64,000 nt of DNA from Leptospira terpstrae serovar Hualin str. LT 11-33 = ATCC 700639 (lineage in GTDB: Bacteria > Spirochaetota > Leptospiria > Leptospirales > Leptospiraceae), in the NCBI RefSeq assembly GCF_000332495.1, contig NZ_AOGW02000008.1, positions 206,094 to 270,093 of the forward strand, read 5' to 3'. Both the position numbers and the translations under genes were made by a program. The notes beneath the pieces are model-generated. The model was not told where the DNA came from. It saw only the letters and a list, made by a program, of their open reading frames with translations, and did not search any database. Within the stretch, counting starts at the first letter, position 1. Each line of letters opens with the position of its first letter. Shown here piece after piece: positions 17,071 through 26,785 of the stretch.

Positions 17071-19584
17071 TCAGTTTTGTGGCAATTTATAGATAGTTTT
17101 GGGAGGAACTGTGTCAAGAAGGGGAACCTTCCAGATGTCCTTCGCATATTCCCTGATGGTGCGATCGGATGAAAATTTACCTGACCTAGCCACATTCAAA
17201 ATGGATTTTTTGGTCCAAGTGGTTTCGTCCAAATAATCCTTCGCCACAAGGTTTTGGGTCTCGTCATAGGCATCAAAATCAGCCATCAGAAGGTAATTGT
17301 CTGTATAATAGAGACTATCGTAAATAGGACCAAAAATTCCTGGTTCCCCCATAGAGAATAAATTTTCACGGATCATGAGTAAAACGCGGTGGAGGTCTTC
17401 ATTGCGACGAATGAAATCCGCTGGCTGGTATCCCGCCTCTTTCAAACGATAAACTTCTTCTGTATGGAGACCAAAAATATAAATGTTTTCCGCTCCCACC
17501 TCTTCTAAAATTTCTACATTGGCACCGTCCAAGGTTCCAATAGTCAATGCACCGTTTAACATAAACTTCATATTGCTGGTTCCGGAGGCTTCGGTTCCTG
17601 CTGTCGAAATTTGTTCGGATAAATTACTTCCAGGAATGATTTTTTCCGCAAGGCTCACACGGTAGTTGGGTAAAAAAACCACTTTCAACCTGTCGGCTAC
17701 ATCGGGATCACGGTTCACTACCCAAGCTACATTATTGATTAGTTTGATGATGAGTTTTGCCATGTAGTATCCGGGTGCGGCTTTTCCACCAAAAATCACG
17801 GTTCTTGGTGTGACCACACGAGATGGATTTTCTTTGATCCTTCTGTACAATGCAATCACTCGCAGGATATTTAAAAGTTGGCGTTTGTATTCATGAAACC
17901 GTTTGATTTGTACATCAATCAAAGACTTTGGATCAATGGCGATTCCCGTTTCACTTTTGATGAGTTTTGCCAATTCCTCTTTGGCAGTTTGTTTAACAAT
18001 TTTCCAATCATTATGAAAATCCGCATCATCTACAAATGATTCTAAAGCTTTTAGTTTGTATAAATCAGTGGTAAAATCATTTCCAATTCGTTTGGAGATC
18101 AAATTCGCCAAACTAGGGTTTGATTGGAGTAACCAGCGGCGTGGTGTGATTCCATTGGTTTTGTTATTAAATTTTTCAGGGAAAACTTTGGTAAAGGCTT
18201 GGAAGATAGTTTTTTTAATGAGTTCCGAATGAAGTTCAGCTACACCATTCACCCGGAAGGATCCAATGACCGCAAGGTTTGCCATTCGGATTCTTTTTTC
18301 ATTACCTTCTTCGATGATACTGACTTCTTGGATCTCGGCCTCAGATAAAATCCCTTTGTTTCTAACCTCAGACAAAAACCGATGATTGATTTCATAAATG
18401 ATTTCTAAATGCCTAGGTAATAGTTTTTCAAAGAGCTCAACCCTCCATGTTTCCAACGCCTCCGGCAAAACGGTATGGTTGGTATACGAAAACACTTTTG
18501 TTACGATATCCCAAGCGGGTTCCCAATCCATTTCCTCATTATCCATAAAAATTCGCATAAGTTCCGCAATCCCAATGCTTGGATGGGTATCATTCAATTG
18601 GATGGCAACGTAACTGGGAAGTTCTTTCAAATTGTAAGTGGATTCCCGATATTGTGTTAAGATGTCTTGGAGAGAAGCACAAACCATAAAGTATTGTTGT
18701 TTGAGTCTCAGCACCTTTCCTTGTTCGGTGGTGTCATTGGGATACAATACTTTAGAAATATTTTCGGAAATGGATTTATCCTGCACGGCTTTCATATAGT
18801 CACCGTGATTAAAATAATCCAAATTGAACTCTTCTGAGGATTTGGCGGCCCAGAGTCTTAGATAGTTCACCGTACTCGTGTTAAATCCTGGAATTGGATA
18901 GTCATGTGCAGAAGCTAGCACTGTTTCATCGGGAACCCAATCGTGTTGGATTTTTCCTTTTCCAGAGACCCGAGTTTCCGTATGGCCAAAAAATCCAACG
19001 GAAAACGAAATATCAGAACGCACCACTTCGTAAGGAACCCCATCCGCATCCCAATGGTCGGGCATTTCTAATTGGCTTCCGTTGGCAATGATTTGGTTGA
19101 AGATTCCATAATCATAACGGATTCCATATCCAAACCCAGGAACATTGAGAGTGGCCATGGAATCTAAAAAACAAGCCGCCAGTCGGCCAAGTCCCCCGTT
19201 TCCAAGTCCTGCATCCGTTTCAAATTCTAAAACATCGGTTAACTCAAATCCAATCCCCCGTAACATCACTTGGATGGTCTCGTATAACCCGAGATTGATG
19301 AGGGCATTCATAAGGGTTCGTCCCATAAGGAACTCTAAGGAAAAATAAAACACACGCTTTGGATTTTCATTTCTGTAGCGTTCGTGCGTGACATTCAATC
19401 GATCGATGAGAAAGTCGCGTATGGTATGACCGAGAGCTTTGTATATATCTTCGTTTTTAAGATTGAACCTGTTTTTACCAATGGTATATTCTAGATGGTG
19501 AGCAAATTGTTTTTCCATCGAAGCCAAGTCGGCTTTTTGTTCTTCAGATAAAAGGGAAATTAAACGAGGATTTGTGACGACCAT
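17071..19584 (-). CDS. glgP: glycogen/maltodextrin phosphorylase
   Basis: 837 residues, standard GT35 length. Early motifs YFSLEFLMGRTL and GLGNGGLGRLAACFLDSMA mark the N-terminal domain. The pyridoxal-phosphate lysine lies in GTEASGTSNMKFMLNGALTI (the K of SNMKF), followed by GTLDGANVEI. RRWLLQSNPSLA and KRFHEYKRQLLN are further conserved blocks. Reaction: phosphorolysis of alpha-1,4-glucan to glucose-1-phosphate in the cytoplasm. It lies between the response regulator (49 nt downstream) and the DUF192 gene (51 nt upstream), all on the minus strand. Confidence 0.96.
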   Translation of the reverse strand: MVVTNPRLISLLSEEQKADLASMEKQFAHHLEYTIGKNRFNLKNEDIYKALGHTIRDFLIDRLNVTHERYRNENPKRVFYFSLEFLMGRTLMNALINLGLYETIQVMLRGIGFELTDVLEFETDAGLGNGGLGRLAACFLDSMATLNVPGFGYGIRYDYGIFNQIIANGSQLEMPDHWDADGVPYEVVRSDISFSVGFFGHTETRVSGKGKIQHDWVPDETVLASAHDYPIPGFNTSTVNYLRLWAAKSSEEFNLDYFNHGDYMKAVQDKSISENISKVLYPNDTTEQGKVLRLKQQYFMVCASLQDILTQYRESTYNLKELPSYVAIQLNDTHPSIGIAELMRIFMDNEEMDWEPAWDIVTKVFSYTNHTVLPEALETWRVELFEKLLPRHLEIIYEINHRFLSEVRNKGILSEAEIQEVSIIEEGNEKRIRMANLAVIGSFRVNGVAELHSELIKKTIFQAFTKVFPEKFNNKTNGITPRRWLLQSNPSLANLISKRIGNDFTTDLYKLKALESFVDDADFHNDWKIVKQTAKEELAKLIKSETGIAIDPKSLIDVQIKRFHEYKRQLLNILRVIALYRRIKENPSRVVTPRTVIFGGKAAPGYYMAKLIIKLINNVAWVVNRDPDVADRLKVVFLPNYRVSLAEKIIPGSNLSEQISTAGTEASGTSNMKFMLNGALTIGTLDGANVEILEEVGAENIYIFGLHTEEVYRLKEAGYQPADFIRRNEDLHRVLLMIRENLFSMGEPGIFGPIYDSLYYTDNYLLMADFDAYDETQNLVAKDYLDETTWTKKSILNVARSGKFSSDRTIREYAKDIWKVPLLDTVPPKTIYKLPQN

Positions 19585-19635
19585 GGTAAAAAATGGTAAT
19601 CAAAGTAGTTATAGATTCAAGTAAAAAGAAATTTT

Positions 19636-20100
19636 TTAATCTCTTGCTGAGACCTTTCTTTCCAAAGTAAGAACGGCATCTTTACCGATTTTGTGTTTTG
19701 CAAACCATCCTTGGTTGACTTCCAAAGCATACATCGCAGGTTTTCTTGCATTATAAACTTCTTCTGTTTGGTTTGGTTTCATGTCGAATGATTCTAAAAG
19801 TCGCATATCTTCTGAAAAATAACCAATCGACAAAGGGATGAGAGTGTTCTTCATCCAAAAACTCAAATAATCAGGGCGAGGAAAAACAAAAAGCATCCCC
19901 TCATCTTCTCCGAGTTTCGTTCGGTACATTAGTCCCGTGGCTCTTGTGGAAGGTGAGTTGGCAATTTCCAGTTTTAAAGCACGGTCGGCTACACTCCCAA
20001 ATAAAATCTCAGGAGTGTTGGTTTGGGACGGAAAGGATTCTGCTTGTTTACAAACAGAAAGAGAAAAAAGAACAAGAAGAATTCCAATCCGTGTTTTCAT
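19636..20100 (-). CDS. DUF192 family lipoprotein
   Basis: 154 residues. The N-terminus KTRIGILLVLFSLSVCKQAES has a lipobox-like LSVC, so it is probably a lipoprotein. The rest is a full DUF192 domain: ATGLMYRTKLGEDEGMLFVF, YLSFWMKNTLIPLSIGYFS and MYALEVNQGWFAKHKIGKDA. DUF192 proteins are small beta-rich periplasmic proteins of unsettled function. The ATG lies 5 nt from the stop of the enoyl-CoA hydratase gene, so they share a transcript. Confidence 0.88.
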   Translation of the reverse strand: MKTRIGILLVLFSLSVCKQAESFPSQTNTPEILFGSVADRALKLEIANSPSTRATGLMYRTKLGEDEGMLFVFPRPDYLSFWMKNTLIPLSIGYFSEDMRLLESFDMKPNQTEEVYNARKPAMYALEVNQGWFAKHKIGKDAVLTLERKVSARD

Positions 20101-20104
20101 TGCA

Positions 20105-20875
20105 TTAACCTTTAAAATTTGGTTTTCTTTTTTCTAAAAAGGCAGAAAGACCTTCTTTGGTTTCTTCGTCTGCAAACCGGCCACCAAATAGTTGTTTTTC
20201 CCACTCCAAACCACCTTCCATATTGGTTTCCAATCCTTGACGAATGGCAGTTTTTGCCGCCTTAATCGCATTAGGTCCTCTGGAAAGGATCGTAGTTAAA
20301 GTTTTTTCAGATTCGTTTAATAACTCCGCAGGATCTGTGACTTTGTTGATAAGTCCCAAACGAAATCCCTCATCAGCGGAAATCATATCACCAGACAAAA
20401 TGAGTTCCGTGGCACGTCCTACTCCAATCAGTCTTGGAAGTCTTTGTGACCCGCCAAATCCAGGCAGTAAACCCAAAGTAACTTCTGGAAGTCCTAATTT
20501 GGCAGAAGCAACCGCATAACGAATATCACACGCCATAGCCAATTCCATTCCTCCGCCCAAACAAAACCCATTGATGGCAGCGATAGAGATGAGACTAGAT
20601 AATTCCATCTTACGAAAAACAGTCTGGCCCAGTTCTGAAAATGCCTGACCTTCCCGGACATTGAACTCTTTCATTTTGGCAATGTCCGCACCAGCGACAA
20701 ATGCTTTCCCTTCGCCAGTCAAAATGAATCCACGCACGGACGGGTTGGATTCCAGTTCGTCCACCATGGCTCCAATTTCAGTGATGACTACATCGTTCAG
20801 TGCATTGAGGGCTTCTGGTCTTTTGATGGTGACCAGCGCAAAATTGGATTTAATTTGAATCTCTAAAAAAGACAA
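20105..20875 (-). CDS. enoyl-CoA hydratase/isomerase family protein
   Basis: 256 residues of the crotonase fold. GEGKAFVAGADIAKM contains the first oxyanion-hole segment, NGFCLGGGMELAMACDIRYA the second. EVTLGLLPGFGGSQRLPRLIG carries the region of the catalytic glutamates (E in PEVTLGLLPGFGG). Probable reaction: hydration of trans-2-enoyl-CoA in fatty-acid beta-oxidation; other crotonase chemistry cannot be excluded. The start is a TTG at 20875 with an AAGGAG site at correct spacing. It sits 11 nt after the PP2C phosphatase stop. Confidence 0.9.
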   Translation of the reverse strand: MSFLEIQIKSNFALVTIKRPEALNALNDVVITEIGAMVDELESNPSVRGFILTGEGKAFVAGADIAKMKEFNVREGQAFSELGQTVFRKMELSSLISIAAINGFCLGGGMELAMACDIRYAVASAKLGLPEVTLGLLPGFGGSQRLPRLIGVGRATELILSGDMISADEGFRLGLINKVTDPAELLNESEKTLTTILSRGPNAIKAAKTAIRQGLETNMEGGLEWEKQLFGGRFADEETKEGLSAFLEKRKPNFKG

Positions 20876-20886
20876 ATGATTTCTCC

Positions 20887-22254
20887 TTATTCTTCTACTT
20901 CCAATATTAGAAACATGGTGTCATCAGAAAAACTATCAAGTCCGTAGTTGGATTTTAGCTCAGTGAGTAGATTCATTTCTAATTCTTTGATGTTTGCACT
21001 TTGTCTATGCCGATTAAGGAGCGCGAGTAATCCTTCGGTTCCGAGGCAATTCCCATCCGAATCTGTGGATTCAATGAGTCCGTCAGTATAAATAAAAAAA
21101 CGATCTCCTGGTGCAATGGGCATTGTTTTTTCAGTAATGGGTGGAATCTTTATATTAAATCCTAGGATGGCACCTTGAGTTTCTAACTCTTGGTAGTCTT
21201 CGTCTTTGTGTGCTAAAATTAAATAAGGATGTCCTGCATTTCCTAAAGTCAGTTTTTTCTCAATGAAATCAAAGAATAAATAAATTGCCGAAGCGTGGTA
21301 TTTATTTAGATCATTTGTCAAACGATCATCTAAATAATCCATAAGTTTTGCCGGTGCTGTTTTAAAACGATAAGGAATGGTAGATACAAGTACCTTCATG
21401 ATGGAAGCAACCATGGCGGAAGAAATTCCATGCCCAGCAACATCAGTTAAAAACACACCTACGTTTCCTTCCCGGAGTTGTACGAAATCAAAGAAGTCTC
21501 CACCGATGACATTAGGGCTTTTTCTGTAATAAGTAAAAGCAAGGCTTGGTATTTTGATATTCCCTGGGAAGAGTGCATCTTGTACTTTTTTTGCAAGCTC
21601 CAACTCATGTAACATATACCGTTTTTCTTCGGACAGATTGTACATATCCGTAGTGTCTTTTCTTTTATTGAGAACAAATACAGTTCCAAGAGCTGCACTT
21701 CCCCAATACACTAAGATTAAAAAATATTTACTAAAAAAAGAAAACTGATCTGAAACTACTGTAGGAAGATTCAAAATATAAAGGATATGTAAAACTGAAA
21801 AATAAAATGCACTCGTAATACAAGCTTTTGGGTCAAGCCTTGTGCTATACAAAAGAATGGGAAAAATAAAAGACATCAAATAGGAATTTAATAGATAAAA
21901 ACTTCCAAGGGAGGGGAAGGAATGGATTCCCAGAATAAAAACTACGTAAACAAGCCCATCAGCAACAAATCCGCTGAAGTAAATCACTCTTTGAATGGGA
22001 ACATTCTTTGTATAAAATTGCAAAAGTAAGATCAGACGAGCAATGGAAACCCCGAGTAGGTAAGGCAAAATTTGCATTCGGATTTCTGAAAACGGTGGAG
22101 CTATCAGTAAGGAATATACAATGATATGTGTGATAAAAATATAATATGTGTATTCTTTATCATAACGGGCTTCTACTAATTTTAAAATTTCCCATTCTGA
22201 TCTTGTAGGTTTTCGAAAGATTTCTTTGAAGTATAAATAAAAGGAACGTGTCAA
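20887..22254 (-). CDS. membrane-anchored PP2C-type (RsbU/SpoIIE) serine phosphatase
   Basis: 455 residues. About six hydrophobic helices occupy 35-205 (IFITHIIVYSLLIAPPF ... FLILVYWGSAALGTVFVLN). A short coiled linker (ELELAKKVQDALFPG) leads into a PP2C-like domain (about 220-455) with GGDFFDFVQL, FLTDVAGHGISSAMVAS, FIYTDGLIES and DDTMFLI, holding the metal-binding aspartates. Family function: dephosphorylation of a STAS anti-sigma-antagonist in a partner-switching pathway, driven by an unknown membrane signal. A STAS protein is encoded elsewhere in the window (51618-51959); pairing is speculative. The start is TTG directly after the TGA of the preceding gene, with GGGGAG upstream. Confidence 0.88.
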   Translation of the reverse strand: MTRSFYLYFKEIFRKPTRSEWEILKLVEARYDKEYTYYIFITHIIVYSLLIAPPFSEIRMQILPYLLGVSIARLILLLQFYTKNVPIQRVIYFSGFVADGLVYVVFILGIHSFPSLGSFYLLNSYLMSFIFPILLYSTRLDPKACITSAFYFSVLHILYILNLPTVVSDQFSFFSKYFLILVYWGSAALGTVFVLNKRKDTTDMYNLSEEKRYMLHELELAKKVQDALFPGNIKIPSLAFTYYRKSPNVIGGDFFDFVQLREGNVGVFLTDVAGHGISSAMVASIMKVLVSTIPYRFKTAPAKLMDYLDDRLTNDLNKYHASAIYLFFDFIEKKLTLGNAGHPYLILAHKDEDYQELETQGAILGFNIKIPPITEKTMPIAPGDRFFIYTDGLIESTDSDGNCLGTEGLLALLNRHRQSANIKELEMNLLTELKSNYGLDSFSDDTMFLILEVEE

Positions 22255-22596
22255 TCAGGGTTCTCCCCATACCAAAGTTTGGATCTCTGATCCATTCAAG
22301 GTGATGGTGAAAGCTTTTCCAGTATCCAAATACTTGTCCATTTGATTCGCAAGTTCGAATGCTTTTTTCTCGTCTTCCATTCGAAAGAAAAAAGGGTAAG
22401 AAAGTGCCTTGTAATTGTAGGGGAATCGTTCACAAACAAGGAGAGTCACACGAAAATGGTCGGGCCTTCTTTCTAAAACAATATGGGACACTTCTTTTCT
22501 AGTTAAAATACGGACATCGGGTCGTAAATTCCACGGATTGATTTCAGCGAAAAGAATCCCTGGCAAAAAAAAGCATAGACCGACAAGTCCTTTCAT
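22255..22596 (-). CDS. exported hypothetical protein (about 113 aa)
   Basis: A signal peptide (MKGLVGLCFFLPGILFAEI) is followed by ~95 residues of mixed polar sequence, including LRPDVRILTRKEVSHIVLER and FPYNYKALSYPFFFRMEDEK. No family recognised. The frame also permits a TTG start at 22608; the ATG at 22596 gives a cleaner signal peptide, but neither has a clear ribosome site. Its stop is immediately followed by the TTG of the PP2C gene (TGATTG), so the exported protein and the membrane phosphatase are translationally coupled and may belong to one sensing module. It is divergent from the 22616 gene, with about 20 nt between starts. Confidence 0.6.
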   Translation of the reverse strand: MKGLVGLCFFLPGILFAEINPWNLRPDVRILTRKEVSHIVLERRPDHFRVTLLVCERFPYNYKALSYPFFFRMEDEKKAFELANQMDKYLDTGKAFTITLNGSEIQTLVWGEP

Positions 22597-22615
22597 ATAG
22601 AAATACAATCGGCAA

Positions 22616-23641
22616 ATGCGATTGAATCCTTACCTCATATCTTTACTTCTTTTCCTTTTTTGGGCCTGTACACCCAATTCGTTTTCAATACCGGAAAACC
22701 CGTACGCAGGATGGGCCAAAGAAAGTATTGGATTACAATCAAAGAACCATCCTACCAAACAAAGTACATGGAATACGCGAGTGTATCCTTTAGATTCCAA
22801 ACGACTGGATACCTTAATTGCAATCAATGCCATTGATGGAATTAGCGATCTTCCGGGCCCCACTAAGGATCTTTCTCCTTGGAAAATAGAACTAAACAAA
22901 ATTTATAAATCGTTACCTAAGGAAGTAAATGCACTCGCAGACTCGTTAGTGTATGGAATTTACTTTGTGACAAACTTAGGTTCCACAGGGCTTACTGGAA
23001 TTGTGCGCGACGAGTTAGGCAAACCCATCGGTGGGATTTTATTTTTAGATTCCGATTTACTAAACGATGGAGGAAATGATTGGGCTTCCAAAAAAGAATC
23101 CACAGCCTTTCGGTCTTCCCAGGAACATAATATTAAAATTCATTTGGATGGTACGAACTCGAAAGAAACTGCGATTTGTTTTATCATATTACATGAATTA
23201 GGTCATATTTTATCCGTAACAAAAGGACATGCTCCTGATTTTTCGGAAACACATAGAGACTTTCGAAACTATCCTCTCTTTGATGGAATCTGGTGGTCGG
23301 AAACCTATTCACCATATGAAGCCACTTTTTTTCCCGAAAGAAACAAAATCAAATTTTACCAAGGATCTCCCACTATCTCTTTATTTCCCGAAGGAAAGTT
23401 TCTATATAAAAAACTAACCAACACTGGGTTTGTTTCATTATATGCAGCAACCAATGCGGACGATACTTATGCAGAAGCTTTTGCACAATACGTTCATGTC
23501 TTTTTAATGGGTAAAGAATACAAAGTCATCCTAACTTCAAGCGGGAGTTCAGAAACCATATTACAAGATCCCATTCGAAAGGAAGGAGGCAGAAGATTTC
23601 GTGAGTTATTTCAAAACATTTTTTACCCTGCAAAACCTTAG
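22616..23641 (+). CDS. lipoprotein with HExxH zinc-protease motif
   Basis: 341 residues. The N-terminus LLLFLFWACTPNS is a lipoprotein signal with the acylated Cys in WAC. In the middle, ICFIILHELGHILSVTKGHA gives a clear HExxH zinc site (HELGH), and DTYAEAFAQYVHVF further on offers an acidic third-ligand candidate, the layout of gluzincin-like peptidases. No catalogued family is recognised. Likely an outer-membrane or periplasmic lipoprotein with metallopeptidase activity, by motif only. Its last 41 nt overlap the next gene, which encodes a barrel-like protein, so the two are probably co-expressed. Confidence 0.72.
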   Translation: MRLNPYLISLLLFLFWACTPNSFSIPENPYAGWAKESIGLQSKNHPTKQSTWNTRVYPLDSKRLDTLIAINAIDGISDLPGPTKDLSPWKIELNKIYKSLPKEVNALADSLVYGIYFVTNLGSTGLTGIVRDELGKPIGGILFLDSDLLNDGGNDWASKKESTAFRSSQEHNIKIHLDGTNSKETAICFIILHELGHILSVTKGHAPDFSETHRDFRNYPLFDGIWWSETYSPYEATFFPERNKIKFYQGSPTISLFPEGKFLYKKLTNTGFVSLYAATNADDTYAEAFAQYVHVFLMGKEYKVILTSSGSSETILQDPIRKEGGRRFRELFQNIFYPAKP

Positions 23642-24929
23642 GATTCTGCTGGGATTGGTTCTATTTTCCTTTCCGTTACGTTCACAAACACAAACAGAAG
23701 TTCCAAAACCTATCATCATTGAAACCAATACAGAAATTGTATCGGACTTTCTATGGCGAGGAAATTCATTTGCAGGAGAAGGACAAAGTCGAAGGAATGG
23801 TGCAGCATACCAAAGTTTCACTTATGCTCCCGCCTTACAACCATCCATCAATGTCTGGTCACCCGAAAAAAAATTCCAGTTTTCTCTTTTTGGAAATTTC
23901 CAACTAACCAATCGAGACGATAGGGATTCCGACCGCCGACTATTACAATCAAGTCCCGGCGGTGTGGGCCCTTCCTACTTGGGAGAACAAACAAAGTTTT
24001 TTGATCCTTATGACCAAGACCCCTGTGTCCGCTCCCTTCACGATCGAATTGCTACTGGCAACGAAGGTTCAGACCCTTGTTTAGGTTACAGCCCCAACCA
24101 AGGATTGGGTCCAAAAAAAGAGCCAAACGGAAACAAACGAGCGGATGGAATGTTTTTTTCCATGAGTTATCATTTTGATCCCAGCAAGTTTGGAGATTTT
24201 GCTGTTGGGATTTGGTTTTATAATACTTTTCAAAAAACTCCAAACACTCTTTTGAGTCCAGGCACTCAAAAACAAAATTCTTATGCATCAGGAGGACCAA
24301 ATAACACGTTCAATGCGAACAATCCAGATGCAATCACTAGACTAGTTTGGCATGAATACTTTTTACACTGGAAACTTCCATTTTTAAAAATAGTAAAACC
24401 GACCATCTCCTATTACACACAATATTCTACAGAAAACGGAGGACTACTGGCTGGTAAAAATTATCTTTCTCTTAGCGGTTCCTATACTTTTAGAGAAGAC
24501 CAGTTTTTTCGAATTATGCCTCATTTCAATCTTGGTTATGCCATGGGAAACAATGCAGTGGACAATCGGAACGGAATCCAAGACATCACAACATCAACTT
24601 CATTCTTCTTTGGTGATTTTTTTATTAAGTTCGCTCATATCTTTCGACCAGACTTATACCTCTGGGATACAAATAATTATTATGGATATGCAGGGGGAGA
24701 TCCAAACAAAGCGCATTGGAACCGGAGTTCCGAGGATGGAAAGGTAACCGACCCATCTCGGATTTATGGTGCGTACAATACCTCAATTCTAAATGCTATC
24801 GAACAAATCAACACTGGGAATTCCCTAGGTGATTCCATCGCAAAAACTTGGCTAAGAGAAGCTTATACCTTACAAAAAATCCCTTCCCATTTATTTTATG
24901 TTAGCTTAGGTTATTCCAAAGTTTTTTAA
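23601..24929 (+). CDS. predicted outer-membrane beta-barrel protein
   Basis: 442 residues from a GTG at 23601, inside the end of the preceding gene. The signal peptide is ILLGLVLFSFPLRSQTQTE. The mature protein opens with IETNTEIVSDFLWRGNSFAGEG, a form common at the start of spirochaetal barrel porins, and has repeated amphipathic strands (FQFSLFGNFQLTN, FAVGIWFYNTF, KPTISYYTQYSTENG). It ends HLFYVSLGYSKVF with a C-terminal Phe, as barrel-assembly substrates do. Probable channel or porin-like protein; substrate unknown. A weak terminator follows. Confidence 0.72.
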   Translation: MSYFKTFFTLQNLRILLGLVLFSFPLRSQTQTEVPKPIIIETNTEIVSDFLWRGNSFAGEGQSRRNGAAYQSFTYAPALQPSINVWSPEKKFQFSLFGNFQLTNRDDRDSDRRLLQSSPGGVGPSYLGEQTKFFDPYDQDPCVRSLHDRIATGNEGSDPCLGYSPNQGLGPKKEPNGNKRADGMFFSMSYHFDPSKFGDFAVGIWFYNTFQKTPNTLLSPGTQKQNSYASGGPNNTFNANNPDAITRLVWHEYFLHWKLPFLKIVKPTISYYTQYSTENGGLLAGKNYLSLSGSYTFREDQFFRIMPHFNLGYAMGNNAVDNRNGIQDITTSTSFFFGDFFIKFAHIFRPDLYLWDTNNYYGYAGGDPNKAHWNRSSEDGKVTDPSRIYGAYNTSILNAIEQINTGNSLGDSIAKTWLREAYTLQKIPSHLFYVSLGYSKVF

Positions 24930-24955
24930 ACCAAGTAAAATCAATTTGGTTTTTT
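24928..24955 (+). terminator. probable intrinsic terminator after the barrel gene
   Basis: AAACCAA (24928-24934) can pair with TTGGTTT (24946-24952) across an 11-nt loop, and the run continues to six Ts (24950-24955). The stem is AT-rich and partly shares the T-tract, so efficiency may be modest. It separates the upstream pair from the chemosensory operon. Confidence 0.5.
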
Positions 24956-24977
24956 GCATTTTAATATTAGGAAAGAC

Positions 24978-25005
24978 TTGACTTACCTAATGCATTGAAT
25001 ATATT
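24978..25005 (+). promoter_or_regulatory. sigma-70-type promoter for the chemosensory operon
   Basis: TTGACT at 24978-24983 and TATATT at 25000-25005, separated by 16 nt, closely match the -35/-10 consensus. The MCP start codon is at 25030 with an AGGGGA ribosome site, leaving a very short leader. No sigma-28 type (TAAA / GCCGATAA) promoter is evident here, so the operon is likely not under FliA control. Confidence 0.6.
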
Positions 25006-25029
25006 TCCGTCCACCTCTAGGGGAAAACT

Positions 25030-26778
25030 ATGAAATGGATTCATGATTTAAAGATTCGGGTCAAATTACTTTTAGCGTTTATGGTAACCATTCTCTTGAT
25101 GATAGTGGTTGCTGGTGCCAGTTTCTATTCGGCACGTCAAATTTTAGCTTCACTTCACACTGTGTTTGAAGACCGTGTGGTACCGATTAGCCAAATCAAA
25201 GAAGTATCTGACGCTTATCTTATTGGAATTGTCGATTCAGCCAATAAAGTCCGTGCAAAAAAAATTACGATAGAAGAAGCTCTCGAATCCATTCGTGAAT
25301 CAGAAACGAAAGCTGATGCTGTTTGGAAAGTGTATTTAGGAACCTATCTTGTCCCCGAAGAAAAAGCGATCATTGATCAGATGGAAAAAGAATTTCCTCC
25401 ACTGAAAGCTGGAGTCAAACAACTTCGCATCATTTTAGAAACTAGAAACGAAGTAGAACTAGAAAAGTTTGTCACAGTCGACATGTATCCTATCTTCGAA
25501 CCACTTACCCACCACTTGGACGATTTGATCCGAGTGCAATTGAAGGTTGCCAAAGAAGAATACCACAAATCAGAAGCACAATTTAAAAGTTCCTTAGTGA
25601 TTGTTTCTGGGGTTGTCATTCTTGCTTTTGTTATGGTATTTCTCATCGCCATTTTCTTCTCTGATTCCATTGCAGCTCCAATGAAAAAAATTGTGGAAGT
25701 AGCACAAACTGTCTCTATTGGTGATTTGGATGTAGACTTAGATACTAAACATAAAAAATCTGCAAATGCTAAAAATTTAGAAGGAAATGAAATCCAACAA
25801 CTTTCACAAGCGTTTATGGAGCTTGTCTCTTTTATCAAAGAACGGGCAGAACATTTAGAACGTATTGCAAATTCTGATCTTAGCGCTGATGTCACCCTCA
25901 AATCAGAACGTGACCAACTGGGTTTAAGTTTACGACGAATGCTCATCAACTTATCCGATGTTGTGGAAAAGTTATATTTCTCATCACAAGAAGTAGACCT
26001 AGGTGCTCAACAACTAGCCGATGCCAGCACTTCCTTATCGGAAGCTGCCAGTGAACAAGCAAGCGCAGTTGAAGAAATTTCGGCTACCCTCACTGAAATC
26101 AGCAATAGTTTCTTAGCGAATGCAGAAAATGCAGAAAGGATGACTGAATTTTCAGAATCAACCGCCAAACAAGCTATAGAGGGAAATTCTAAAATGAAAG
26201 ATTTGGTTTCTGCTATGGGAGAAATCAGCAATTCCTTTGATCAAATTTCCAAAATCAACAAAGTCATAAATGACATTGCTTTCCAGACTAATATCTTAGC
26301 ACTGAATGCAGCAGTTGAAGCGGCAAGGGCTGGTCAACATGGAAAAGGATTTGCTGTTGTAGCGGAAGAAGTAAGAAACCTTGCACAAAAAAGTGCGAGT
26401 GCAGCCGATGAAACAACTCTCTTGATTGAATCTTCTATGAAAAAAGTAAAATCAGGAAATGAAGCCACAGAAAAAACGGCTGAGGTGCTCGGAAAAATCT
26501 CAGAAAGTGCCGACAACGTTAGCAGCCTAACCAAAGATCTAGCTCTTTCTATCCACGAACAAAAATCAGCTGTACTCCAAATTACTCAAGGAATAGACCA
26601 GGTAACGACTGTTACTTCTACAACGGCAGCTTCCGCAGAAGAAGTTGCCGCATCAAGTGAAACTTTAAAGCGCCAAGTAGAAATTATGCGCTCGATCATC
26701 ATGGGTTTCAAACTGAAAGAAGACGGTTCTAAATCAACCGCCCTCACTCGAGTAGAAAGACCAAGAATCGTATTGTAG
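25030..26778 (+). CDS. methyl-accepting chemotaxis protein
   Basis: 582 residues. TM1 (about 12-34, [20 protein letters not shown]), a four-helix-bundle periplasmic domain (about 35-188) with MCP_4HB-like spacing, TM2 (about 190-212), HAMP (about 213-275, [20 protein letters not shown]) and a signalling domain. The hairpin tip is diagnostic: [20 protein letters not shown] then [16 protein letters not shown]. No C-terminal NWETF-type CheR/CheB docking peptide is present; the chain ends RVERPRIVL. Family function: transmembrane receptor controlling CheA through CheW. It is the first gene of the operon with cheW 7 nt downstream. Confidence 0.95.
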   Translation: MKWIHDLKIRVKLLLAFMVTILLMIVVAGASFYSARQILASLHTVFEDRVVPISQIKEVSDAYLIGIVDSANKVRAKKITIEEALESIRESETKADAVWKVYLGTYLVPEEKAIIDQMEKEFPPLKAGVKQLRIILETRNEVELEKFVTVDMYPIFEPLTHHLDDLIRVQLKVAKEEYHKSEAQFKSSLVIVSGVVILAFVMVFLIAIFFSDSIAAPMKKIVEVAQTVSIGDLDVDLDTKHKKSANAKNLEGNEIQQLSQAFMELVSFIKERAEHLERIANSDLSADVTLKSERDQLGLSLRRMLINLSDVVEKLYFSSQEVDLGAQQLADASTSLSEAASEQASAVEEISATLTEISNSFLANAENAERMTEFSESTAKQAIEGNSKMKDLVSAMGEISNSFDQISKINKVINDIAFQTNILALNAAVEAARAGQHGKGFAVVAEEVRNLAQKSASAADETTLLIESSMKKVKSGNEATEKTAEVLGKISESADNVSSLTKDLALSIHEQKSAVLQITQGIDQVTTVTSTTAASAEEVAASSETLKRQVEIMRSIIMGFKLKEDGSKSTALTRVERPRIVL

Positions 26779-26785
26779 GCAAAAA

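Noticed and set aside
25377..25949. 190-codon minus-strand ORF inside the MCP gene
   Set aside because: Antisense shadow of a strongly conserved gene, Ser/Thr-rich without domain structure.
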